Of a stretch of 64,000 bases of DNA, positions 8,719-20,606 are shown in pieces; positions within the stretch are counted from its first letter, which is position 1, and every line of letters begins with the position of its first letter. The notes under the pieces are model-generated. The model was not told the DNA's origin, ran no database searches, and was given only the letters and a program-made list of their open reading frames with translations. Made by a program: the position numbers and the translations under genes. Source of the DNA: Chakrabartia godavariana (GTDB lineage: Bacteria > Pseudomonadota > Alphaproteobacteria > Sphingomonadales > Sphingomonadaceae); assembly GCA_005518185.1 (NCBI GenBank), contig RKSN01000003.1, forward strand, positions 434,001-498,000. Reading direction: 5' to 3'.

Positions 8719-11287
8719 GCGCATAAAGCTGGTCGAGCGCATCGCGCGGGCTGAGGCCATCGATGTCGAGCGCCGTGAGCGCATCGCGCAGCGGATCGCG
8801 CACCTCTTCGACCTTGGTCGCGGCAAAAAGCGGCAGATCATCAAGTCCCGCCGCCAGCCCGCCGGTCGCATCGCGCCCGGCCTCCAGCTTGTCGAGCACC
8901 GCCTTGGCGCGCGCCAGAACCTTGGGCGGCAGACCCGCAAGACGCGCCACGGCAATGCCGTAGCTGCGATCGGCCGGTCCCTCGCCCAGTTCGTGCAGCA
9001 GCACGAGATCGCCGCGATATTCCCGCGCGCGGACATGGTGGAGCGACAGCGCGGGCAGCTTCTCTGCAAGGCGGGTCAGCTCATGATAGTGGGTGGCGAA
9101 CAGGCAGCGTGCGCGGTTCACCTCATGGACCGATTCGACCACGGCCCAGGCAATGGCAAGGCCATCATAGGTCGAGGTGCCCCGGCCCACTTCATCAAGG
9201 ATGATGAAGCTTCGCTCGGTCGCCTGCGAGAGGATCGCCGCCGTCTCGACCATTTCGACCATGAAGGTGGAGCGGCCCCGCGCCAGATTGTCCGACGCGC
9301 CGACGCGGCTGAACAGCCGGTCGACCAGGCCGAGCGTCGCCGACGTCGCAGGCACATAGCAGCCCGCCTGCGCGAGCACCGCGATCAGCGCATTCTGCCG
9401 GAGGAAAGTCGATTTGCCGCCCATGTTCGGGCCTGTCACGAGCCAGAGCCGCGAGTCCGGCACGAGGCGGCAGTCATTGGCGACAAAGCGCCCGCCGTCC
9501 TTGGCGATGGCGGCCTCGACGACGGGATGGCGCCCGCCCGACACTTCAAACCGCGCATCGGGGGCAAAGGCGGGGCGCGCCCAATTGCCCTCAATCGCGC
9601 GTTCGGCAAGGGCGGCCGCCACATCAAAGCGCGCGAGCGCATCCGCTGTTGCCGCAATCTCGCGCGACCGGGCAAGTGCGGCCGCCGTCAGCTCCTCCAG
9701 ATGCGCGGCCTCGGCTGCAAGCGCATGGGCCCCCGCCTGCGTCACCTTGACCGCCAGGTCATGCAGCTCAGGCGCGTTGAAGCGCACGACGCCAGCCAGC
9801 GTCTGGCGATGGGTGAAGCCCGAGTCGGGCGTCATCAGCGCATCGGCATTCCGGGCGGAGACCTCGATATGATAGCCGAGCACATTGTTGTGCTTGATCT
9901 TGAGGCCCGAAATCCCGGTCTGGTCGCGATAGCGCGCCTCAAGTGCCGCCATCGCCCGCCGCCCATCGCCCCCCATGCCGCGCAGTTCATCGAGCGCTGC
10001 ATCATAGCCTTCGGCGATATAACCGCCTTGGGCGGCATCGAGCGGCGGGTGGGGCACCAGCGCGCGCGACAAGAGGTCCACAAGCGCACCATGCCCGTCC
10101 AGCGCGGGCAGCAATGACGCCATGAGCGGCGGGACGTCGCCCCCGCGCGCCAGCCGCTCGCGCATCATCCGCGCCTCGCCCAGCCCGTCGCGCAGCATCC
10201 CCAGATCACGCGGACCGCCGCGCCCGGCCGCCAGCCGCCCCAGGGCCCGGCCGATGTCGGGCAGCGCGCGCAGATTGGCCCGCATTGTGTCGCGCGCTGA
10301 CCCGCTGTCGGCAAACCATGCGACCAGATCGAGCCGGTCCTCGATCGTGCGGACATGCATGAGCGGGGCTGAAATGTCCGCCGCCAGCAGCCGCGCGCCC
10401 GCGCCTGTGACCGTCCGGTCGACGGCATCGAGCAGGCTGCCCGCACGCGATCCACCCTGTGACCGCACAAGTTCCAGACTCTCGCGCGTCGCCGCGTCGA
10501 TCAGCATGTGATCGCTGGACGCGAGCCGCACGGGCGGCGACAGGAAGGGCAGATTTCCTTTCCCGACATGGTCCAGATAGGCGAGCAGACCCGCACAGGC
10601 GGCAAGCTCGGCCTTTGTGAACTGCCCGAAGCCGTCGAGCGTGGCAACGCCGAAAAGCTCCTTCAGGCGGCGCTCGCCCTCAGGCGCGGTAAAGTCAGCA
10701 CGTGGCCGGACCGTTGCTGCCTCGACGAGCGCGTCCGGCGCGACGATTTCGGAGGCCGAAAGCCGCGCCAGTTCTGCGTCCAGCCCGCCTGTCACAACCT
10801 CGCACAGCTCGAACCGTCCGGTCGAGATGTCTGCCGCCGCGAGACCAATGACGTCACCAACCGGGGCCAGGGCGGCGAGCCAGTTGGCGCTGCGGGCCTC
10901 GAGCAGCGCCTCTTCGGTCAGCGTTCCGGCCGTGACGACGCGCACGATGCCCCGGGCGACCAGCGATTTGGATCCGCGCGCCTTGGCTTCGGCAGGCGTT
11001 TCGGTCTGTTCGGCAATCGCCACGCGAAAGCCCGCCTTGATGAGCCGGGCGAGATAGCCTTCGGCTGCATGGACGGGCACGCCGCACATCGGGACCGGCT
11101 GACCCTGATGCTCACCGCGCGCGGTGAGCGCGATATCGAGAGCGGACGCGGCCGCTTTGGCATCGTCGAAAAACAGCTCGAAGAAATCGCCCATGCGGTA
11201 AAAGAGCAAGCAATCCCCTGCCTCTGCCTTGAGTGCGAGATATTGTGCCATCATGGGCGTGGTCGAAGTTGTGCCCGTATCCGCCAT
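8687..11287 (-). CDS. mutS: DNA mismatch repair protein MutS
   Basis: MutS recognises mismatches and short insertion loops and recruits MutL. The 866-residue length is typical. The mismatch-binding domain carries the Phe-x-Glu motif in YRMGDFFELF (about residues 25-34, supplying the base-stacking Phe and the Glu). The Walker A motif GPNMGGKST is at about 617, and the ABC-type Walker B IILDEVGRGTSTYDG follows. The start MADTG is an ATG; an internal Met-Met at residues 12-13 is an alternative. It is divergent from the malic enzyme gene, and its end overlaps the TPR-hydroxylase gene. Confidence 0.98.
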   Translation of the reverse strand: MADTGTTSTTPMMAQYLALKAEAGDCLLFYRMGDFFELFFDDAKAAASALDIALTARGEHQGQPVPMCGVPVHAAEGYLARLIKAGFRVAIAEQTETPAEAKARGSKSLVARGIVRVVTAGTLTEEALLEARSANWLAALAPVGDVIGLAAADISTGRFELCEVVTGGLDAELARLSASEIVAPDALVEAATVRPRADFTAPEGERRLKELFGVATLDGFGQFTKAELAACAGLLAYLDHVGKGNLPFLSPPVRLASSDHMLIDAATRESLELVRSQGGSRAGSLLDAVDRTVTGAGARLLAADISAPLMHVRTIEDRLDLVAWFADSGSARDTMRANLRALPDIGRALGRLAAGRGGPRDLGMLRDGLGEARMMRERLARGGDVPPLMASLLPALDGHGALVDLLSRALVPHPPLDAAQGGYIAEGYDAALDELRGMGGDGRRAMAALEARYRDQTGISGLKIKHNNVLGYHIEVSARNADALMTPDSGFTHRQTLAGVVRFNAPELHDLAVKVTQAGAHALAAEAAHLEELTAAALARSREIAATADALARFDVAAALAERAIEGNWARPAFAPDARFEVSGGRHPVVEAAIAKDGGRFVANDCRLVPDSRLWLVTGPNMGGKSTFLRQNALIAVLAQAGCYVPATSATLGLVDRLFSRVGASDNLARGRSTFMVEMVETAAILSQATERSFIILDEVGRGTSTYDGLAIAWAVVESVHEVNRARCLFATHYHELTRLAEKLPALSLHHVRAREYRGDLVLLHELGEGPADRSYGIAVARLAGLPPKVLARAKAVLDKLEAGRDATGGLAAGLDDLPLFAATKVEEVRDPLRDALTALDIDGLSPRDALDQLYALRRILIEDKG

Positions 11288-11392
11288 CGCTTCGCGATAA
11301 CGCTTTCCACGTTGGGAGCAATCCCTGCTTCCCGTCGTCCCAATATCAGCCTAAGCGCCTGTGGAAATCGTGGGAAAAAGGTGAGGGGCACA

Positions 11393-13651
<2,259 letters not shown>

Positions 13652-13664
13652 GCAGCTTTCATCC

Positions 13665-13709
13665 GTCCGTTTCAAGCGACGTTGAGACACGTCGCCCGGG
13701 ACGAACGGA
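13665..13709. repeat. Degenerate REP-like hairpin
   Basis: TCCGT...ACGGA ends enclose GCGACGT (13676-13682) and ACGTCGC (13689-13695), with GAGACAC in the loop. The sequence resembles a decayed copy of the 4603-4674 element. It occupies the gap between the convergent malic enzyme and bamE genes and may serve as a transcript end. Confidence 0.6.
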
Positions 13710-13716
13710 GATTGGA

Positions 13717-14187
13717 TCAGTTGGGGTTGTCGGCGGTCCCGCCCGATTCGCCGACCGCGCCCACCGAGCCGATATTGCCGAACAGCTCTTCGAGGAAGCC
13801 ACGTTCACGGCCGAGGGTCGGCGTCTTCTGGTTGGTCGGGTTGATGCGGGCGATCTGCTCTCCCGCGCGGCGGTCCACGCCGACGACGTTGCCGGCCTCG
13901 TCAAAGCGGACGCGCAGCACAAGCTGGTTCGACGCCTTGGGAAGGTTGAACGCATACTGCTTCGTCTCACGCGCGAAGTAATAATAGTCCTTCTGCCCGA
14001 ACTCGCTGATCCAGGTCGGACGGCCAAGCGTCTTTTCAACCGACTCGCGATTGTCCACGCCGGGCTGGATCGCATCGATCAGCGTCGCATCCGACACAAA
14101 GCCCTGATGCCCCCGGATGCGCGTGCAGGCCGAGGAGGACAGCAAGACGACTGTCAGCGCCACAGCGGTTGCGAGTTTGCGGTTCAT
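13717..14187 (-). CDS. bamE: Outer membrane protein assembly factor BamE (SmpA/OmlA family)
   Basis: A 156-residue lipoprotein of the beta-barrel assembly machine. The signal peptide ends in the lipobox LSSSAC, giving Cys21 as the acylated residue. The SmpA/OmlA domain follows (IQPGVDNRESVEKTLGRPTW and YYYFARETKQYAFNLP). The start is ATG 14187 (MNRKLAT); an upstream in-frame ATG at 14205 would put six residues before the signal peptide. A Gly/Asn-rich tail follows the domain. It is divergent from the cytochrome chaperone gene, an arrangement I recognise from other sphingomonad genomes. Confidence 0.93.
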   Translation of the reverse strand: MNRKLATAVALTVVLLSSSACTRIRGHQGFVSDATLIDAIQPGVDNRESVEKTLGRPTWISEFGQKDYYYFARETKQYAFNLPKASNQLVLRVRFDEAGNVVGVDRRAGEQIARINPTNQKTPTLGRERGFLEELFGNIGSVGAVGESGGTADNPN

Positions 14188-14292
14188 GCACGGGGACCTT
14201 TCCATTACGCCATCTGACCCCTTGCTGAACGGGCCGGAACCCCCAATATGCCGGGTACATCAGAACAACAAGCCGGTCAGGACATTTGCCGC

Positions 14293-14814
14293 ATGGCATT
14301 CAGCTTTTTGAAGACCTTATTCCGGCGGGACGAAGGGCGCGATGCGCTCGTCCCGCTCTACAATGCCGTGGTGGCAGAGGCGCGCAATCCCGCCTGGTAT
14401 CTGGACGGGAAACTGCCCGATACCGTCGATCACCGCTTTGAAGCGGTGGCCGCGCTGACGGCGATGGCCATTCTCCGGCTCGACCGTGCCGGCGATGCAG
14501 GCAAGGTCGCCGCCGTGATGCTGACCGAATTGTTCGTCGACGACATGGACGGGCAGCTGCGGCAGGAAGGGATTGGCGACATCGTCGTCGGCAAGCATAT
14601 CGGCAAGATGATGTCTGCGCTGGGTGGCCGGATCGCCGCCTATCGCGCCGGTCTGGAGGGCGACACGCTGGAAGAGGCGCTGGTGCGCAACCTCTATCGC
14701 GGGGAAGACCCCGGCGCTGCGCCCCTCGCCTTCGCCGCCGCGCGCGTCCGCGCCCATTGGCAGTCCCTGCTGCAGCAACCCGACGATGCCGTGCTGGCAG
14801 GGGTCTTTCCATGA
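14293..14814 (+). CDS. Ubiquinol-cytochrome c chaperone family protein
   Basis: A 173-residue soluble protein of the CBP3/UQCC1 family, which in mitochondria helps assemble cytochrome b of the bc1 complex. Family marks are YNAVVAEARNPAWYLDGKLP near the N-terminus, the central RFEAVAAL, and LFVDDMDGQLRQEGIGD. The start MAFSFLKTLF is at 14293. The stop overlaps the ATG of the downstream DUF177 gene (ATGA), so the two are co-translated. The pairing with a DUF177 gene is common in alphaproteobacteria; any functional link is unproven. Confidence 0.9.
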   Translation: MAFSFLKTLFRRDEGRDALVPLYNAVVAEARNPAWYLDGKLPDTVDHRFEAVAALTAMAILRLDRAGDAGKVAAVMLTELFVDDMDGQLRQEGIGDIVVGKHIGKMMSALGGRIAAYRAGLEGDTLEEALVRNLYRGEDPGAAPLAFAAARVRAHWQSLLQQPDDAVLAGVFP

Positions 14815-15332
14815 CGCCCGAATTTTCCCGAATCTGGCGGCTGGATGCGCTCGGCATTGACCGGCAGGTGGACATTGCCGCCGAGCCGGAGGAGCGCGTC
14901 GCACTGGCCAGACGCTTTGGCCTGCAATCGCTCGATCTGCTGTCGGCGATGGCGACGCTGCATCCGGTCGCCATCGGCATCGAAGCCAAGGGCCGGATGA
15001 AGGCAAAGGCGATCCAGTCCTGCGTCATCACCGGGGAGCCGGTGCCCGCCATGATCGACCAGCCTTTCACCATCCGCTTCGTCCCCGAAGATCTGGCCCC
15101 GGCCGGCGAGGAAGTCGAACTCGACGCCGAGGATTGCGACATCATGGAGCATGACGGGCAGATGATCGATCTGGGCGAGGCGATCGCGCAGACACTCGGC
15201 CTTGCGCTCGACCCCTATCCCCGCGTCCCCGATGCCGACACCCGGATCAAGGAAGCCGGGATCCTGTCAGAAGAAGAAGCTGGCCCCTTTGGCGCGCTCG
15301 CCTCGCTTAAGGACAAGCTGAAAAAGGGATAG
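14811..15332 (+). CDS. YceD family protein (DUF177)
   Basis: A 173-residue acidic protein of the DUF177/YceD family, implicated in other organisms in 23S rRNA accumulation. The central motif AKAIQSCVITGEPVPA (with a single Cys) and the acidic stretch VELDAEDCDIMEHDG are typical, as is DLGEAIAQTLGLALDPYPR near the C-terminus. The start was chosen at MTPEFSRIWRL because it makes a four-base overlap with the upstream gene. In many bacteria yceD precedes rpmF (ribosomal protein L32), but that gene is not here; a REP-like hairpin follows instead. Confidence 0.88.
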   Translation: MTPEFSRIWRLDALGIDRQVDIAAEPEERVALARRFGLQSLDLLSAMATLHPVAIGIEAKGRMKAKAIQSCVITGEPVPAMIDQPFTIRFVPEDLAPAGEEVELDAEDCDIMEHDGQMIDLGEAIAQTLGLALDPYPRVPDADTRIKEAGILSEEEAGPFGALASLKDKLKKG

Positions 15333-15353
15333 CCGCGATCAGGCTTTCCTAAC

Positions 15354-15440
15354 CCGTTTGGGCTGAGCCTGTCGAAGCCCTGTATTTTCACTTTGTCGCA
15401 CAGTTGAAGAACAGCCCTTCGACAAGCTCAGGGCGAACGG
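15354..15440. repeat. REP-like inverted repeat (CTGAGC-TGTCGAAG family)
   Basis: Arms at 15354-15383 and 15411-15440 are imperfect inverted copies sharing CTGAGC[CT]TGTCGAAG and CCGTT ends, with an AT-richer loop. A second copy of the same family is at 19287-19360. It lies in the gap between the convergent DUF177 and metW genes. Confidence 0.75.
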
Positions 15441-15453
15441 ATTTCCAGTTCAA

Positions 15454-16056
15454 CTACCGCGAGAGCAGGAACACCGCATGTTCGGCGCGGAAATTGGCCG
15501 CTGCCGCGCTGGTCAGCCGGTCTCCGCTCAGGAACCACGCGCCTTCGACAGTGATGCCGCGATCCCGCACCAGCGCGCGGAAATCATCGATCGTCACATG
15601 GTGGATGTTAGGCGTCTCATACCAGGCGACCGGCAGCAGCCGCGTGACCGGCATCCGCCCGCCCCAGAGCAGCGAGAGCCGCACGCGCCAGTGCGCGAAA
15701 TTGGGGAAGGAGACAAAGGCCTTGCGCCCGATGCGCAGCAGCTGGTCCACCACCAGATCGGGCCGCATCGTCGTCTGCAAGGTCTGGCTGAGAATGGCGA
15801 AGTCGAACGCGGCTTCGGGATAGTCCGACAGGTCGGTATCGGCATCGCCCTGAATGACCGACAGCCCGCGCGCCACGCATTCGGCGACATTGGCCGGGTC
15901 AAGCTCCATGCCGCGCGCATCGACCTGCTTTTCATCGCGCAGCGCCGCCATCAGCGCGCCATCTCCGCAGCCGACATCCAGCACACGGGCGCCCGCCGTC
16001 ACTTCGCGCGCGATGATCGCGAGGTCCGGTCGCAGGGGGCTCATGGGCGCGCTCAC
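15454..16056 (-). CDS. metW: Methionine biosynthesis protein MetW
   Basis: A 200-residue methyltransferase-fold protein that works with MetX in homoserine acylation. The SAM-binding motif [13 protein letters not shown], is at about residues 20-31, and [20 protein letters not shown] and [15 protein letters not shown] are characteristic of MetW. The GTG start overlaps the metX stop (GTGA), showing translational coupling; an internal ATG 12 bases later is an alternative. In proteobacteria the MetX proteins partnered with MetW tend to need it for activity. Confidence 0.94.
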   Translation of the reverse strand: MSAPMSPLRPDLAIIAREVTAGARVLDVGCGDGALMAALRDEKQVDARGMELDPANVAECVARGLSVIQGDADTDLSDYPEAAFDFAILSQTLQTTMRPDLVVDQLLRIGRKAFVSFPNFAHWRVRLSLLWGGRMPVTRLLPVAWYETPNIHHVTIDDFRALVRDRGITVEGAWFLSGDRLTSAAAANFRAEHAVFLLSR

Positions 16057-17171
16057 AGCCCGCCCGCTTTCAGGAAGCCGTCCACCACGCGGTTGAGATC
16101 GGGCACGTCGAGCAGGAAGCTGTCATGGCCAAAAGGCGCCGACAGCTCGACAAAGCTGACCGGCGCGCCGCTGGCGTTGAGGGCATGGACGATGTTGCGC
16201 GATTCCGACGTGGGGTAGAGCCAGTCGGTGTCAAAGCTGACCAGACAGAAGCGCGTCGCCACCCCCCGGAACGCATTGGCGAGATGCCCGCCATGTTCTT
16301 CCGCCAGATCGAAATAGTCCATCGCGCGGGTGATATAGAGGTAGGAGTTGGCGTCGAACCTGTCGGTGAAGCTCAGCCCCTGATGCCGCAAATAGCTTTC
16401 GACCTGAAAGTCCGCATCGAAGCCGAAGGTCTTGGCATCGCGGTTCTGCAGCCGGCGGCCGAATTTCTCGGTCAGCCCCTGTTCCGACAGATAGGTGATG
16501 TGCGCGGCCATACGCGCGACAGCGAGGCCCGCATCGGGGCCCTTGCCATCGACATAATAGTCGCCGCCCCGCCAGTTCGGATCGGCCATGATCGCCTGCC
16601 TCCCGACCTCGTGAAAGGCGATGTTCTGCGCCGAATGCCGCGCGGTCGAGGCAATGATGACAGCCGATGCGACGCGGGTCGGGTATGTTGCGGCCCAGGT
16701 GATCGCCTGCATCCCGCCCATTGATCCGCCGACAACCGCGTAAAGCCGCCCGATGCCGAGATGGTCGAGCAGCATCGCCTGCGCGCGCACCATGTCGCGG
16801 ATGGTGATGACGGGAAAGCGCATGGCATAAGGCTGGCCGTCTGGCGCCAGCGATTCCGGTCCGGAGGAACCCATGCAGCTGCCGATGACATTGGGGCAGA
16901 TCACGAAATAGCGGTCGGTATCGATCGGCCTTCCCGGCCCGACCATACGCGTCCACCAGCCGGGCTTGCCGGTGATCGGGTGGTTGGAGGCAACATATTG
17001 GTCGCCGGTCAGCGCATGGCAGAGCAGGATCGCGTTCGAGGCATCGGCGTTGAGCGTGCCATAGGTCTCATAGGCCAGTTCAACGGGCGCGAGCATGCCG
17101 CCGCCGTCGAGCGCAAGCGGCCCGGGCAGGACAAGGTGGCGATCAAGGCCGAAACGCGCGTCATCCGACAT
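16053..17171 (-). CDS. metX: Homoserine O-acetyltransferase/O-succinyltransferase MetX
   Basis: A 372-residue alpha/beta hydrolase that acylates homoserine, the first dedicated step of methionine synthesis. The nucleophile elbow GGSMGGMQ puts Ser at residue 150, and the catalytic Asp (FDTDWLYP) and His (FGHDSFL) follow near the C-terminus. The start [10 protein letters not shown] at 17171 was preferred over an upstream extension of 35 residues that would run into the divergent hisC region. It forms a two-gene operon with metW. Whether acetyl- or succinyl-CoA is used cannot be decided by eye. Confidence 0.95.
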   Translation of the reverse strand: MSDDARFGLDRHLVLPGPLALDGGGMLAPVELAYETYGTLNADASNAILLCHALTGDQYVASNHPITGKPGWWTRMVGPGRPIDTDRYFVICPNVIGSCMGSSGPESLAPDGQPYAMRFPVITIRDMVRAQAMLLDHLGIGRLYAVVGGSMGGMQAITWAATYPTRVASAVIIASTARHSAQNIAFHEVGRQAIMADPNWRGGDYYVDGKGPDAGLAVARMAAHITYLSEQGLTEKFGRRLQNRDAKTFGFDADFQVESYLRHQGLSFTDRFDANSYLYITRAMDYFDLAEEHGGHLANAFRGVATRFCLVSFDTDWLYPTSESRNIVHALNASGAPVSFVELSAPFGHDSFLLDVPDLNRVVDGFLKAGGL

Positions 17172-17266
17172 GGGCTGCGGGGCTAGGGGCGCAGGGCCTC
17201 CATTGTCAACAGCGCGCCACCCGCCCGGTTTGACCGGCCCCCGGCACAAGTCTATGGGCGCAGCCC

Positions 17267-18367
17267 ATGACTGCACCTCAGCCCAAGCCCTGGATCATGG
17301 ACATCGCCCCCTATATTCCGGGCAAGTCCAAAACCGATGACGGCCGCAAGGTCGCCAAGCTGTCCTCCAACGAGAACCCGCTCGGCACCAGCGACGCGGC
17401 GCGCGCCGCCTTTGCGCGCCACACGCACGATCTGGAACGCTATCCCGATGCGAGCGCCGCCGAGCTGCGCGAAGCCATAGCCGCGGCCCATGGGCTTGAT
17501 CCGGCGCGCATCATCTACGGCACGGGATCGGACGAGGTGCTGCACCTTGCCGCGGGCACCTTCGCCGGGCCGGGCGACGAGATCATCTTCGTCAAATACG
17601 GCTTTGCCGTGTACGAGATCGCGACGCGCCGCGTGGGCGCCATCCCCGTCATCGCACCCGACAAGGACTATGCGACCGACGTCGATTCGATTCTGGCGTG
17701 CGTGACCGACAGGACGCGCGTCGTCTTTGTCGCCAACCCCAACAACCCGACCGGCACCTATGCGCCCCGGTCCGAGATTGCGCGTCTCCATGCCGCGCTG
17801 CCCGAAGGCGTTCTGCTCGTCCTTGACCATGCCTATGCCGAATATCTCTCGCCCGAAGATGATGATGGCGGTATGGATCTGGCGAAGACCGCGTCCAACG
17901 TGCTCGTCACGCGCACCTTCTCCAAGATTTACGGCCTTGCGGCGGAACGCGTCGGCTGGGGCTATGCCGCGGCGGACATCATCAACGCGATGCACCGCAT
18001 CCGCGCGCCCTTCAGCTTTTCGATCGCAGCGCAGGAGGCGGCCATCGCCGCCGTTCAGGACACCGCATTTGTCGCGCGCAGCCGGGCCCATAATGACGTG
18101 TGGCTCCGCTGGTTTGCCGACGAAATTGCCAAGCTGGGCAATGCCGGGCTGCGCGCCGTTCCGAGCAAGGCCAATTTCCAGCTGGTGACGTTCGAAGGCG
18201 CCGTCAGCGCCGAGCAGGCCTATAAGGACCTGATGGACCATGGCTTCATCGTGCGCTGGCTGCCGGGTCAGGGGCTGGGCAATGGTCTGCGCATCACGAT
18301 CGGCACCGAAGAGGAGACGCGCGGGCTGATCACGGCGCTCCGCAAGATTGTCGGGGCCGACGCCTGA
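17267..18367 (+). CDS. hisC: Histidinol-phosphate aminotransferase
   Basis: A 366-residue class II PLP enzyme of the HisC family, which converts imidazole-acetol phosphate to histidinol phosphate and in many bacteria also transaminates aromatic 2-oxoacids. Marks are SNENPLG near residue 28, NPNNPTGTY, and the PLP-lysine segment [16 protein letters not shown]. Its stop overlaps by one base the ATG of a prephenate dehydrogenase-family gene (TGATG). The pairing suggests that this copy serves tyrosine/phenylalanine synthesis, alone or alongside histidine. Confidence 0.94.
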   Translation: MTAPQPKPWIMDIAPYIPGKSKTDDGRKVAKLSSNENPLGTSDAARAAFARHTHDLERYPDASAAELREAIAAAHGLDPARIIYGTGSDEVLHLAAGTFAGPGDEIIFVKYGFAVYEIATRRVGAIPVIAPDKDYATDVDSILACVTDRTRVVFVANPNNPTGTYAPRSEIARLHAALPEGVLLVLDHAYAEYLSPEDDDGGMDLAKTASNVLVTRTFSKIYGLAAERVGWGYAAADIINAMHRIRAPFSFSIAAQEAAIAAVQDTAFVARSRAHNDVWLRWFADEIAKLGNAGLRAVPSKANFQLVTFEGAVSAEQAYKDLMDHGFIVRWLPGQGLGNGLRITIGTEEETRGLITALRKIVGADA

Positions 18368-19275
18368 TGCTTCCTTTTGCGCGCGTTTCAATCATCGGTC
18401 TCGGGCTGATCGGCTCCTCCATTGCGCGCGCGGTGCGTGAGCGGATGCCGGGCGTCGTCCTGTCCGGCTATGATGCCGACCCCGAAACGCGCGAGACGGC
18501 CAAGGCGCTCAAGCTCGTCGACGATATGGCAGACACGCCCGGCGGCGCTGTGACCGACGCCGAACTCGTCATCCTGTGCGTGCCCGTCGGCGCGATGGGC
18601 GCGGTCGCGGCCGAGATGCGCGCCGACCTGCCCGCCGAAGCGATCATCAGCGATGTCGGATCGTCCAAGGCGGCGATCCTGGCGGCCCTGCAGGCAGCGC
18701 TGCCCGACCATGCCGTCATTCCGGCGCACCCGGTGGCGGGCACGGAGCGCAGCGGGCCGGAAGCGGGCTTTGCCTCGCTGTTCCACAACCGCTGGTGCAT
18801 CCTGACGCCGCCTGCCGACGCCGACCCCAACAAGGTCGCGCAATTGTCCGCCTTTTGGGAGCGGCTGGGCGCCAATGTGGACGTCATGGACGCGCCGCAC
18901 CATGACCTTGTCCTGGCGGTCACCAGCCATTTGCCGCACCTTATTGCCTATACCATCGTCGGCACGGCATCCGATCTCGAATCTGTCACGCGGTCCGAGG
19001 TGATCAAATATTCAGCGGGCGGCTTCCGCGACTTCACCCGCATCGCAGCGTCCGACCCGACGATGTGGCGCGACGTGTTCCTGTCCAACAAGGATGCGGT
19101 GCTCGAAATGCTCCAGCGCTTTTCGGAGGATCTGACCGCGCTGCAGCGTGCGATCCGGTGGGGCGATGGCGAGGCGTTGTTCGACCTGTTCAGCCGCACC
19201 CGCGCGGTGCGCCGGTCGATCATCGAAGAGGGTCAGGATGATGCCCGGCCCGACTTTGGCCGGTCGGATCACTGA
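18367..19275 (+). CDS. Prephenate/arogenate dehydrogenase family protein
   Basis: A 302-residue TyrA-type NAD(P) dehydrogenase of tyrosine synthesis. The Rossmann motif GLGLIGSS is at 11-18 with the acidic end of strand 2 at SGYDAD. The catalytic His segment HPVAGTERSGPEAG and the later SHLPHLIAY are conserved. There is no chorismate mutase or ACT domain. Cyclohexadienyl dehydrogenases of alphaproteobacteria often accept both prephenate and arogenate, so the exact substrate is open. It is co-transcribed with hisC. Confidence 0.92.
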   Translation: MLPFARVSIIGLGLIGSSIARAVRERMPGVVLSGYDADPETRETAKALKLVDDMADTPGGAVTDAELVILCVPVGAMGAVAAEMRADLPAEAIISDVGSSKAAILAALQAALPDHAVIPAHPVAGTERSGPEAGFASLFHNRWCILTPPADADPNKVAQLSAFWERLGANVDVMDAPHHDLVLAVTSHLPHLIAYTIVGTASDLESVTRSEVIKYSAGGFRDFTRIAASDPTMWRDVFLSNKDAVLEMLQRFSEDLTALQRAIRWGDGEALFDLFSRTRAVRRSIIEEGQDDARPDFGRSDH

Positions 19276-19286
19276 GAGACGAAGAC

Positions 19287-19360
19287 GCGCTCAGGCTGAG
19301 CTTGTCGAAGCCTGATCCGGACTGCGAACAATCACCCTTCGACAGGCTCAGGGTGAGCGC
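19287..19360. repeat. REP-like inverted repeat (CTGAGC-TGTCGAAG family)
   Basis: Arms at 19287-19316 and 19331-19360 are imperfect inverted copies with GCGCTCA ends and the shared core CTGAGC[CT]TGTCGAAG, as in the 15354-15440 element. It fills the gap between the convergent tyrA-type and plsC genes and may end transcripts from both sides. Confidence 0.75.
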
Positions 19361-19386
19361 GGCGTGTGGACAATAAGGCCAGGCCC

Positions 19387-20073
19387 TCAATCGTTCAGCG
19401 CATTGATCGCTGCGTGCACCCGCGCCTCAATCTCCTCGCGCGGCAGGCCGGGCGGGATGCGCTCCCCGACCTTCATGGTCACGACCCCGGCATGCTTCAC
19501 AAAGCCGCGCGGCCAGACCTTGCCGGAATCGAGCGCGACCGGAATGACGGGCAGGCCAAGGATCTTGTAAAGTCCCGCCAGCCCCGCGCGCAGCGGCGGC
19601 TTTTCACCATGCGGGACGCGCGTGCCTTCGGGAAAGAGGATGATCGGGCGGCCCGATTCCTTGGCGCGCTTGGCCTCGACGATCATGCGGCGCATGGCGG
19701 CCGCGCCGGCCTCGCGATCAACCCCGATCGACCCGTGCGCGCGGGCCGCATAGCCCCAGCCGAACAGGTCGAGCAGTTCCTGCTTCATCACGACGACGGG
19801 CTTGCGAAACAGCGCGAGCGTCTCGACCGTCTCGTACATCGATTCATGCTTGAAGATGTAGAGCGCCTGCTGGTCGTCGAGCGTGCCGATAACCTGTGTC
19901 CGGATGCCAAGGATCCAGCGCGCGCACAGCCGGTGCCACAGTGCCCAGTTGCGCGCGCCGCGCACGGTCGCCCGCTCGCCGAACGGGACCATCAGGGCGG
20001 CCACGCCGACGACAATCACGCTGCCCGGGTAGAAGACCAGCGCAAAGAGGAGGGAACGGATGAGCGCGATCAC
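19387..20073 (-). CDS. plsC: 1-acyl-sn-glycerol-3-phosphate acyltransferase
   Basis: A 228-residue membrane-associated PlsC-family acyltransferase that makes phosphatidic acid from lysophosphatidic acid. Motif I is the HX4E variant (FKHESMYE) seen in many alphaproteobacterial PlsC proteins rather than HX4D. Motif III is LFPEGTRVPHG, and one or two N-terminal hydrophobic segments anchor it to the inner membrane. The GTG start overlaps the stop of the YdcF gene (GTGA), placing it last in the ftsE-ftsX-ydcF-plsC unit. Confidence 0.92.
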   Translation of the reverse strand: MIALIRSLLFALVFYPGSVIVVGVAALMVPFGERATVRGARNWALWHRLCARWILGIRTQVIGTLDDQQALYIFKHESMYETVETLALFRKPVVVMKQELLDLFGWGYAARAHGSIGVDREAGAAAMRRMIVEAKRAKESGRPIILFPEGTRVPHGEKPPLRAGLAGLYKILGLPVIPVALDSGKVWPRGFVKHAGVVTMKVGERIPPGLPREEIEARVHAAINALND

Positions 20074-20606
20074 AGGCGTTCCCCCGCTTCAAGCGCGATA
20101 AAGCGTGCGACCAGCTTGTTATACTCCTTGAACAGTTGCGTGAGGCTCGGGTTGCTCCGCACCGCGTCGCCGATCACCTCGACACCCGGCCCGACAACAT
20201 GGTCGAGCTCCATCTTGGCGCGGCGCATGTGCCAGTCGCTCGTGACGAGCCGGACCGTCCGATAATGCCGGGCCTTGACCCAGCGCGCCGTTTCCCGCGC
20301 GTTGGAGATCGTGTCGACCGACGCCTTGTCGAGATCGATGCAGCAGCGCGAGATCTTGGGCGGCACGCGGCGCAGCACCTCAAACTCCTCGCGGCGCACG
20401 CTCGGGTCGACGCCCGAGACGAGCATGCGCGTCGCCTTGCCTGCCTCCAGCGTGGCAAGGCCGCGCTCGAAACGTCCCGTGCCGCCAGTCAGCACGACGA
20501 CGGCATCGGTCTTCCGGACGTCGGTCGGACCCGGCAGGAACACGGCGAACCAGACCAGGCCGAGGAACCAGAAAACGAACAGCAAGGCGAGCAGGCGGCG
20601 GATCAC
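20070..20606 (-). CDS. YdcF/SanA-like DUF218 family protein
   Basis: A 178-residue protein with one N-terminal membrane helix (RRLLALLFVFWFLGLVWF) and a DUF218 domain: ADAVVVLTGG-type strand (KTDAVVVLTGGTGRFE), STISNARE-like SVDTISNARETARW, and LVTSDWHMRRAK. The family includes ElyC and SanA, which affect envelope integrity and peptidoglycan precursor handling; the biochemical activity is not settled. I use the GTG start that overlaps the ftsX stop (GTGA). Sitting between ftsX and plsC, it probably serves envelope growth. Confidence 0.85.
   Translation of the reverse strand: MIRRLLALLFVFWFLGLVWFAVFLPGPTDVRKTDAVVVLTGGTGRFERGLATLEAGKATRMLVSGVDPSVRREEFEVLRRVPPKISRCCIDLDKASVDTISNARETARWVKARHYRTVRLVTSDWHMRRAKMELDHVVGPGVEVIGDAVRSNPSLTQLFKEYNKLVARFIALEAGERL

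Noticed and set aside
10508-11392. 295-codon upstream extension of the malic enzyme frame
   Set aside because: It is antisense to mutS, has no family similarity, and MSESKVQF with GAGGGG upstream is the known start.
17172-17266. SAM riboswitch upstream of metX
   Set aside because: The 95-base divergent gap has hairpins but I could not match SAM-II or SAM/SAH consensus features.
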